Assembly: GCF_019396345.1 (NCBI RefSeq)
Contig: NZ_JAHKRM010000022.1
Coordinates: 124,001-188,000, forward strand
Origin: Nonomuraea guangzhouensis
GTDB lineage: Bacteria; Actinomycetota; Actinomycetes; Streptosporangiales; Streptosporangiaceae
DNA length: 64,000 nt
Direction: 5' to 3'
Shown here: one piece after another, positions 58,816-64,000 of the stretch
How positions within the stretch are numbered: position 1 is the stretch's first letter
How the letters are laid out: each line of letters starts with the position of its first letter
Notes under the pieces: generated by a model
Database searches by the model: none
Told to the model about the DNA's origin: nothing
Seen by the model: the letters and a program-made list of their open reading frames with translations, nothing else
Translations under genes and position numbers: made by a program

Positions 58816-59781
58816 ATGGCCTTTCTGGCCGCCGGCTGGCTGTGGTCGTTCGCGGTCCTGGCCGTCGTCCTGGCGGGCTACATCGCCGTCCAGTTCCGGC
58901 GGCCCCGGCATATGGCGCGCTTCACCGACCCGAGGTTGCTCGATCTGCTCGCGCCCTGCCGTCCTGGCTGGTCACGGCATGTCACGGCGGCCGTGTTCGT
59001 CGTGCTGATGGCTCTGCTCATCGTGGCCGCGGCGCGCCCGGCCGCCTCCGTTCAGGTTCCCCGCGAGCGGGCCACGATCATCGTGGCCATCGACGTGTCC
59101 CTGTCGATGATCGCCACTGACATTCCGCCATCCCGGTTGGCGGCCGCCAAGAGCTCGGCCAAGTCGTTCATCACGAGCCTGCCCGAACGGTTCAACGTCG
59201 CCCTGATCTCCTTCGCCCGATCCGCGGCGGTGGTGGTGGCGCCCACCCTCGACCGCACGGCGGCCATCCGGGCGATCGACGCGCTGAAACCCGCCCCCGG
59301 AACCGCCATCAGCGAAGCGGTCTTCTCCGGCCTGGAGGCGATCCGCTCCTTCGACCAGAATGCGGCGAGCGATCCACCACCGGCCGCCATCGTGCTGCTG
59401 TCCGACGGCGACAACACCTCCGGCCGGGTCGTGCCCGATGCGACCAAGGCCGCCGCCGCGGCCAGAGTGCCGGTCTCCACCATCGCCTTCGGCACGCCCG
59501 ACGGCACCGTCGAGATCGACGGCCGCCGCCTTGAGGTCCCGCCCAACGAGGAAGCCCTGCGCACCCTGGCCGAAGGCACCGCCGGACACGCCTACAACGC
59601 CCGTACGGCCAGCTCGCTGGATGAGGTGTACGAGCGCATCGGCACCTCGCTCGGCACCATGACCAAACAGCAGGAGGTGGGCTACCAGGTGCTGCGCTGG
59701 GCCCTGCTCCCCACCTTCGCACTGGCCGCCCTGGCGCTGCTGACTCCGATCAAACTGGCCAGGGCCCGCCCTGCCCGGTGA
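58816..59781 (+). CDS. VWA-domain membrane protein (BatA-like)
   Basis: Protein of 321 aa with two N-terminal membrane helices (about 5-24 and 56-73), a von Willebrand A domain (about 85-285) and a C-terminal membrane helix ([16 protein letters not shown]). The metal-ion site DxSxS is intact at D93, S95 and S97 (AIDVSLSM), with later residues in TAISEAV and [10 protein letters not shown]. Such BatA/YfbK-type proteins usually sit beside MoxR ATPase and DUF58 genes; neither is present. GGGGAGGGGG precedes the ATG. Context: just after the CHAT cassette (145 bp) and overlapping the upstream frame of arsR. Confidence 0.85.
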   Translation: MAFLAAGWLWSFAVLAVVLAGYIAVQFRRPRHMARFTDPRLLDLLAPCRPGWSRHVTAAVFVVLMALLIVAAARPAASVQVPRERATIIVAIDVSLSMIATDIPPSRLAAAKSSAKSFITSLPERFNVALISFARSAAVVVAPTLDRTAAIRAIDALKPAPGTAISEAVFSGLEAIRSFDQNAASDPPPAAIVLLSDGDNTSGRVVPDATKAAAAARVPVSTIAFGTPDGTVEIDGRRLEVPPNEEALRTLAEGTAGHAYNARTASSLDEVYERIGTSLGTMTKQQEVGYQVLRWALLPTFALAALALLTPIKLARARPAR

Positions 59782-59822
59782 CAGCAACGGACCTTTACGA
59801 AAGGGTTCTCCTCCGTCACTCC

Positions 59823-59838
59823 ATCGACTATCGTCGAT
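59823..59838. promoter_or_regulatory. ArsR operator before arsR1
   Basis: Perfect inverted repeat ATCGAC-TATC-GTCGAT ends 5 bp before the ArsR start at 59844, the position expected for self-repression of an arsRM operon. Confidence 0.55.
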
Positions 59839-59843
59839 TATCG

Positions 59844-60179
59844 ATGGATGAGCACATGGGGCCTTTGGCGCGAGCCGCGGCAGAGGAGTACGCGAGTTGG
59901 TTCAAGGCGCTGGCCGACGCCACTCGGATCCAGATCGTGTCGTTGCTGGCCCGGCGCCGGACGCCGATGAGCGTGGGCGAGATCGTGGCCGTCTCCGGTG
60001 TGGGTCAGTCCACCGTGTCGCACCACCTGAAGATCTTGGCGGAGGTGCGCTTCGTACTGGTGGAGAAGCAGGGCACCTCCAGCCTGTACCGGATCAACGA
60101 AGCCTGCGTGAGTTGCTTCCCGACCGCCGCCGACGTGGTCATGGGCAACCCCGTTCCGGCCGCGCCTACCTGTGAGTAA
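59844..60179 (+). CDS. ArsR/SmtB-family arsenite-type repressor
   Basis: Metalloregulator of 111 aa. The winged helix reads FKALADATRIQIVSLLARRRTPMSVGEIVAVSGVGQSTVSHHLKILAEVRFVLVEKQGTSSLYRI. A C-terminal cysteine pair, ACVSCFPTAADVVMG, is the likely As(III) site and is typical of ArsR paired with ArsM. The ATG at 59844 was preferred to the upstream frame, which overlaps the VWA gene, because the operator palindrome lies directly before it. It is followed 11 bp later by the arsM fusion gene. Confidence 0.88.
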   Translation: MDEHMGPLARAAAEEYASWFKALADATRIQIVSLLARRRTPMSVGEIVAVSGVGQSTVSHHLKILAEVRFVLVEKQGTSSLYRINEACVSCFPTAADVVMGNPVPAAPTCE

Positions 60180-60190
60180 AGGAGACCGCC

Positions 60191-61420
60191 ATGGCGCACG
60201 ACGAGATCGTGGACCACTACTCCCAGTTGGCCAGGGCCGCGGCCGCCGGCCGGGTCATCACGGACTGCGGTCCGGACGCCTTCGAGAAGGGGTGCTTCGG
60301 CGCCGCCGGATACGACGACATCAGCGCGCTGCCCGAGGCGGCGGTACGGGCCAGCCTGGGGTGCGGAAACCCGGTCGCCGTGGCCGAGTTGCGCGCCGGT
60401 GAATCCGTCCTGGACCTGGGCTCGGGCGGCGGCATCGACGTGCTGCTATCAGCCCGCCGGGTCGGCCCGCAAGGGAAGGCGTACGGACTGGACGCCAGCC
60501 CCGACATGCTCGCGCTGGCCCGCCGTAACGCCGAGCAGGCAGGAGCGCACAACGTGGAGTTCCTGCGCGGCGCCATAGAGGCGATCCCGCTGCCGGATCA
60601 TGCGGTCGACGCCGTCATCTCCAACTGCGTGATCAACCTGTCCGACGACAAGGCCGCTGTGCTGGCCGAGGCATTCCGGGTGCTCCGGCCGGGCGGCCGG
60701 TTCGGGGTGAGCGACGTGATCATCGACAACGCCCTCGACCCCGTCCGGTGCGCAGCGGTGGAGCAGCGGATCGGCTGCGTGGCCGGCGCCCTGACGGTGG
60801 ATGAGTACCGGCGACTGCTGGCTCGGGCGGGCTTCGTCGGCACCCGCATCACGCTGAGCGCCGATCACAGCGACGGCGTGCATTCGGCCATCGTGCAAGC
60901 CGTCAAGCCTGCCAGCGGGCCTGGACTGGAGATTCGGCCGATGCGTGAGGCGGACGCTGGACAGGTGATGGCCATCTATCAGGCCGGGCTGGACACCGGA
61001 CAGGCCAGCTTCGAGACCATCGCGCCGAACTGGGAAGGTTTCACCACCGGCAAGATGCCACACCTGCGTTATGTGGCCGCCGACACCGAGACGGGCGAGA
61101 TCGTTGGCTGGGTGGCGGCCTCGGCGGTCTCGGCCAGGCCGGTGTACACGGGCGTCGTGGAGCACAGCGTGTACGTTCACCCGGGCTGCCAGGCGCACGG
61201 TATCGGCCGGGCGCTGCTGACGGCGTTCATCGCGGCCAGTGAGGACGCTGGGGTGTGGACCATTCAGTCTGGGATCTTCCCGGAGAACGCCGCCAGTCTG
61301 TCGCTGCACCAGGGGCTGGGCTTCCGTGTAGTCGGCACCCGCGAGCGTGTCGGCCGTCATCACGGCATCTGGCGCGATGTGCTCATGGTGGAGCGGCGGA
61401 GCACGGTGGCGGGTTGCTGA
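60191..61420 (+). CDS. arsM: Fusion of arsenite S-adenosylmethionine methyltransferase and ArsN-type N-acetyltransferase
   Basis: Two-domain protein of 409 aa. Residues 1-240 are ArsM: SAM motif VLDLGSGGGIDVLLSARRVG (73-92), cysteines C26, C35, C146 (ISNCVINL) and C196 (RIGCVAGAL), the last two matching the arsenite-binding pair of ArsM enzymes. ArsM methylates As(III). Residues about 246-409 are a GNAT domain close to ArsN1/phosphinothricin acetyltransferases (LEIRPMREADAGQVMAIYQ, YVHPGCQAHGIGRALLTAF, GIFPENAASLSLHQGLGFR), which acetylate arsinothricin or glufosinate amines. The fused form would handle both inorganic arsenic and amino-acid arsenicals. RBS AAAGGAGACC. Coupled with the upstream ArsR. 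Confidence 0.93.
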   Translation: MAHDEIVDHYSQLARAAAAGRVITDCGPDAFEKGCFGAAGYDDISALPEAAVRASLGCGNPVAVAELRAGESVLDLGSGGGIDVLLSARRVGPQGKAYGLDASPDMLALARRNAEQAGAHNVEFLRGAIEAIPLPDHAVDAVISNCVINLSDDKAAVLAEAFRVLRPGGRFGVSDVIIDNALDPVRCAAVEQRIGCVAGALTVDEYRRLLARAGFVGTRITLSADHSDGVHSAIVQAVKPASGPGLEIRPMREADAGQVMAIYQAGLDTGQASFETIAPNWEGFTTGKMPHLRYVAADTETGEIVGWVAASAVSARPVYTGVVEHSVYVHPGCQAHGIGRALLTAFIAASEDAGVWTIQSGIFPENAASLSLHQGLGFRVVGTRERVGRHHGIWRDVLMVERRSTVAGC

Positions 61421-61546
61421 GGTGCGACCCGGCTGCCAGCGCGGCGAGGTCGCACAGGGGAACCCGGCCAACGCCGTCAACAAGGCCGTGACCTCGCCGT
61501 TCACCTCAGGTTCAGCATGGCGTGGCCGAGCTGATATCCATAGACG

Positions 61547-61556
61547 TCAATATTGA
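61547..61556. promoter_or_regulatory. ArsR operator before arsR2
   Basis: Palindrome TCAATATTGA, extended imperfectly by flanking C and G, covers the start region of the second ArsR. The message is probably leaderless, with the repressor site at the promoter. Confidence 0.5.
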
Positions 61557-61909
61557 TGCCCATGGATGCGTTGAAGATGCTGGACTGTTGCTCGCCGCTC
61601 GCGCGCGAGCCGCTCGGCGAGAATCAGGCGTCGGGGCTGGCGCGGGCGTTCAAGGCGCTGGGAGATCCGGTACGCCTACGCATCGTGTCGATCGTGGCCA
61701 GCCACCAAGGCGGCGAAGCGTGCGTATGTGACTTGACGGCGAGTTTCGACCTGTCCCAGCCGACGATCAGCCACCATCTCAAGGTGCTCAAGGACGTTGG
61801 CCTGCTGACCAGTGAGCGGCGGGCTTCCTGGGTGTACTACCGGGTCGTGCCTGAACGGCTCGCCGAGTTGTCGGCGCTGCTGGCGGCGCCCGCCGAGGTG
61901 ACCCGGTGA
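61556..61909 (+). CDS. ArsR-family arsenite repressor, second copy
   Basis: Metalloregulator of about 117 aa. HTH: FKALGDPVRLRIVSIVASHQGGEACVCDLTASFDLSQPTISHHLKVLKDVGLL. The EACVCDL motif is the classic two-cysteine As(III) site at the start of the recognition helix region, and an N-terminal CC pair (LDCCSPL) may add a third ligand. It resembles typical E. coli-type ArsR more than the first copy does. Starts at 61553 (TTG), 61556 or 61562 (ATG) are possible; none has a ribosome site, so a leaderless transcript is likely. Its stop overlaps the aquaporin start (GTGA). Confidence 0.9.
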   Translation: MPMDALKMLDCCSPLAREPLGENQASGLARAFKALGDPVRLRIVSIVASHQGGEACVCDLTASFDLSQPTISHHLKVLKDVGLLTSERRASWVYYRVVPERLAELSALLAAPAEVTR

Positions 61910-62619
61910 AGCGCAGCCTACTGGCCGAGTTTCTCGGCACCGCGTTGCTGGTGACCGTGGTGGTGGGGTCGGGCATCATGGCCCAGACGCTGTCCCCGCG
62001 CGACGTGGGCCTGCAACTGCTGGAGAACTCCACCGCCACCGTCTTCGGCCTGGCCGTGCTCATCGTCGTGCTGGGGCCGGTCTCCGGCGCGCATTTCAAC
62101 CCGGTGGTGTCGCTGGCCGACTGGTGGCAGGGACGACGTACCGGAGTCGGCCTGTCGATGGGCGAGCTCGGCGGCTACGTCGCCGCCCAGGTGCTCGGCG
62201 GGATCGGCGGTGCGGTGCTGGCCAACGCGATGTTCGACAAGTCCGCGATCACCTGGTCGAGCACGCCACGATCGAGTGCGCACCTGTGGCTGGGGGAAGT
62301 CGTGGCGACCGCCGGCCTGGTGCTGGTGATCTTCTGCCTGACCAGGTCGGGCCGTACGGCCGTGGCGCCCCTGGCGGTGGGCGGCTATATCGGTGCGGCT
62401 TACTGGTTCACCTCCTCCACCAGCTTCGCCAACCCGGCCGTCACCATCGGACGGGCCTTCTCCGACACCTTCGCCGGCATCGCTCCCGCCTCGGTGCCCG
62501 GCTTCATCGCCGCCCAACTGGTCGGTGGCGTGATCGGTCTGGTGCTGGTTCACGGCCTGTTCGGCCGCCCTGCGGCGGGAACGGCCGAGCCGGTCATCCC
62601 GCATCCGGACGTCCGCTGA
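61906..62619 (+). CDS. Aquaporin/MIP channel, AqpS-like
   Basis: MIP-family channel of 237 aa with six membrane helices and two half-helices. The first pore motif is NPV (AHFNPVVSLADWW) and the second NPA (SFANPAVTIGRAF). Ars-linked aquaporins such as Sinorhizobium AqpS let arsenite made by ArsC leave the cell down its gradient, replacing ArsB or Acr3 pumps. The gene is coupled to arsR2 and followed by two arsenate-reductase-type genes, matching that scheme. The GTG overlaps the arsR2 stop. Confidence 0.92.
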   Translation: MKRSLLAEFLGTALLVTVVVGSGIMAQTLSPRDVGLQLLENSTATVFGLAVLIVVLGPVSGAHFNPVVSLADWWQGRRTGVGLSMGELGGYVAAQVLGGIGGAVLANAMFDKSAITWSSTPRSSAHLWLGEVVATAGLVLVIFCLTRSGRTAVAPLAVGGYIGAAYWFTSSTSFANPAVTIGRAFSDTFAGIAPASVPGFIAAQLVGGVIGLVLVHGLFGRPAAGTAEPVIPHPDVR

Positions 62620-62631
62620 CGGTCGACGGGC

Positions 62632-62660
62632 TTGACTGCGGTAATTAGATCAGCAATTAT
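62632..62660 (+). promoter_or_regulatory. Promoter of the ArsR-ArsC fusion gene
   Basis: A -35 box TTGACT (62632-62637) and -10 box AATTAT (62655-62660) are separated by 17 nt. The expected start of transcription falls on the ATG at 62668, implying a leaderless message. CAATTATTG (62654-62662) overlaps the -10 as a possible repressor site. Confidence 0.6.
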
Positions 62661-62667
62661 TGACTCA

Positions 62668-63348
62668 ATGAATGCTGACTGGTTTTCCTCGGTGGAGGCG
62701 CGAGCGCGGGTGCACGCCGCGCTCGGCGACCCCGGCCGCCTGGCCATCGTGGACCGGCTGCTGCTGGGCGACGCCTCCCCAGGCGAGCTCGGCCAGGCGC
62801 TCGGCCTGCCCACCAACCTGCTGGCCCACCACGTCAAGCTGCTGCAGGAGGCGGGCGTGGTCGAACGCCGCCGATCCGAAGGCGACCGCAGGCGCACCTA
62901 CCTGCGCCTGGTCCCGCGATCCCTGTCCGGCCTGCTGCCGGCCGCGGCCCGGCCCGCTCCGCGCATCGTGTTCGTCTGCACCCACAACTCCGCCCGCTCC
63001 CAACTGGCCGCCGCCCTGTGGAGCCGTACCAGCGCCGTGCCCGCAACCTCAGCTGGCACCCAGCCTGCGGCACACGTCCATCCACAGGCGGTTGCCGTGG
63101 CCCGCCGGCACGGCCTCGACCTGCAGCGGGCCGAAACCCGCCACATCGAGCGGACAGCGCATCCCGACGACCTGGTGGTGGCCGTCTGCGACGCCGCCCA
63201 CGAGCAACTCGCCGACATCGACCGGCTGCACTGGTCCATCCCCGACCCGGTCCGCACCGGCAGCGACGAGGCGTTCGAACGCGCCTACACCGATATCGCC
63301 GACCGCGTCCAACGGCTGGCGCCCGCCGTGCACCTCCCGCAGGAGTGA
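62668..63348 (+). CDS. Fusion of ArsR-type HTH and ArsC-type low-MW phosphatase/arsenate reductase
   Basis: Two-domain protein of 226 aa. Residues 8-85 are an ArsR-like winged helix (ALGDPGRLAIVDRLLLGDASPGELGQALGLPTNLLAHHVKLLQEAGVV) without a clear cysteine metal site. Residues 98-220 are a low-molecular-weight phosphatase/ArsC domain with the CX5R loop at C104-R110 (VFVCTHNSARSQ) and the general-acid segment IPDPVRTG. One gene thus joins a DNA-binding and an arsenate-reductase-like part. The ATG at 62668 fits the promoter; the frame's upstream extension would cross it. It precedes a second ArsC by 3 bp. Confidence 0.88.
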   Translation: MNADWFSSVEARARVHAALGDPGRLAIVDRLLLGDASPGELGQALGLPTNLLAHHVKLLQEAGVVERRRSEGDRRRTYLRLVPRSLSGLLPAAARPAPRIVFVCTHNSARSQLAAALWSRTSAVPATSAGTQPAAHVHPQAVAVARRHGLDLQRAETRHIERTAHPDDLVVAVCDAAHEQLADIDRLHWSIPDPVRTGSDEAFERAYTDIADRVQRLAPAVHLPQE

Positions 63349-63351
63349 GCC

Positions 63352-64000
63352 ATGTCCCAGACCTACCGCCACCCGGACCTGTCCATCGACCAGCAGCACG
63401 CCCTGCTCACCGCCGCCCGCCGCCTGGCCGAGGAATTCACCGGCACCTTCGGCACCGAGACCATCGAACGGTTCCTGCACACCAGCTACGACCAGTTCGC
63501 CCTGCACGGCAAGATCCCCGACTTCCTGCCGCTGCTCGCCGAGCGCTTCGCCCGCCAGCGCCTGCACGCCTTGGCCCGGGTGGAGGGCCACGGCGACGGG
63601 CGGCCCGTCGTGCTGTTCCTGTGCGTGCACAACGCCGGACGCTCCCAGATGGCCATGGGCTTTTTCCAGCACCTGGCCGCAGACCGCGGGGTGGCCTGGT
63701 CCGGCGGCTCGGAGTTCGCCAGCGAGATCAACCCTGCGGCGGTGGCGTCCATGGCTGAGCGGGGCATCGACATCTCCCGCGAGTTCCCCAAGCCGTGGAC
63801 GGAGGAGATCGTCCGCGCCGCCGACGTCGTCGTCACGATGGGCTGCGGCGACGCCTGCCCCGTCTACCCGGGCAGGCGCTACCTGAACTGGGAACTCGAC
63901 GACCCCGCAGGCAAGAGTGTGGAGGACGTGCGGCCCATCCGCGACGAGATCGAACGCCGCGTCCGCCATCTGCTCGACGACCTCGAAATCCCGGCAGCCT
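63352..64000 (+). CDS. arsC: Arsenate reductase ArsC (3' end beyond window)
   Basis: Partial protein, 216 codons visible with no stop before the window edge. Residues 10-75 form a three-helix N-terminal domain found in some actinomycete ArsC proteins. The LMW-phosphatase fold begins at about 85 with nucleophile loop C91-R97 (FLCVHNAGRSQMAMG), followed by VVVTMGCGDACPVYPGRRYLNWELDDPAGK. C165 and C169 in that loop are candidates for the thiol relay of thioredoxin-linked enzymes. It should reduce arsenate to arsenite, which the aquaporin releases. AGGAG precedes the ATG. The island continues to the right. Confidence 0.93.
   Translation, partial: MSQTYRHPDLSIDQQHALLTAARRLAEEFTGTFGTETIERFLHTSYDQFALHGKIPDFLPLLAERFARQRLHALARVEGHGDGRPVVLFLCVHNAGRSQMAMGFFQHLAADRGVAWSGGSEFASEINPAAVASMAERGIDISREFPKPWTEEIVRAADVVVTMGCGDACPVYPGRRYLNWELDDPAGKSVEDVRPIRDEIERRVRHLLDDLEIPAA

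Noticed and set aside
1-64000. CRISPR arrays, tRNA or rRNA genes, prophage or complete transposons
   Set aside because: No regularly spaced repeats, cloverleaf-like sequences, integrase or transposase reading frames were recognised.

Overview
The window is high-GC DNA from a Gram-positive actinomycete. It has many GTG/TTG starts, stop-start overlaps of the ATGA type, a conservon (cvnABCD), SARP/AfsR and ECF41-type regulators, a small secreted ricin-type lectin and mycothiol-era DinB/TIGR03086 families. The gene mix fits the Streptosporangiales (Nonomuraea-like), but that placement is inference. No rRNA, tRNA, CRISPR array or complete insertion sequence was recognised.

Layout. 0-8.3 kb: FAD monooxygenase, lipoprotein, an NfeD-like/flotillin/flotillin operon, a Tat-exported spermidine-dehydrogenase-like flavoenzyme and an SDR. 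8.3-14.4 kb: a complete conservon meets, tail to tail, a second sensor kinase/DUF742 pair that lacks the roadblock and GTPase genes. 14.4-24.7 kb: ordinary metabolic and regulatory genes (MarR/VOC, HxlR/FMN reductase, CaiB CoA-transferase with MaoC-like hydratase, Nudix, a TPR/Sel1 protein). 24.7-28.3 kb: padR-MFS-P450 operon with a clear operator, then a degenerate stretch with gene remnants. 28.4-34.1 kb: DUF4267-cupin-DUF2871 operon with paired operators, and a sulfatase/formylglycine-generating enzyme/SulP transporter group. 34.2-42.4 kb: AlkZ-like, DinB, WYL, AraC, MFS and an ECF41 sigma factor with its oxidoreductase partner. 42.4-49.9 kb: secreted proteins (ricin lectin, SGNH hydrolase, three-repeat protein, an RHS/phospholipase A2 fusion) around a large AfsR-type regulator. 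49.9-55.7 kb: a fully coupled ribose operon rbsR-K-D-B-A-C. 56.7-58.7 kb: a lower-GC two-gene cassette, a CU044_2847 (trypsin-co-occurring) protein plus a CHAT caspase-like protease. 58.8-59.8 kb: an orphan VWA membrane protein. 59.8-64 kb: an arsenic island with ArsR, an ArsM-ArsN fusion, a second ArsR, an aquaporin, an ArsR-ArsC fusion and a second ArsC that runs off the right edge.

The strongest candidates for less-described biology are the Tco/CHAT cassette, the fused arsenite methyltransferase-N-acetyltransferase, the secreted RHS-PLA2 protein, the CxAxR sulfatase with coupled FGE and sulfate transporter, the incomplete convergent conservon, and a pair of roughly 120-bp structured repeats placed just past the stop codons of two unrelated minus-strand genes.
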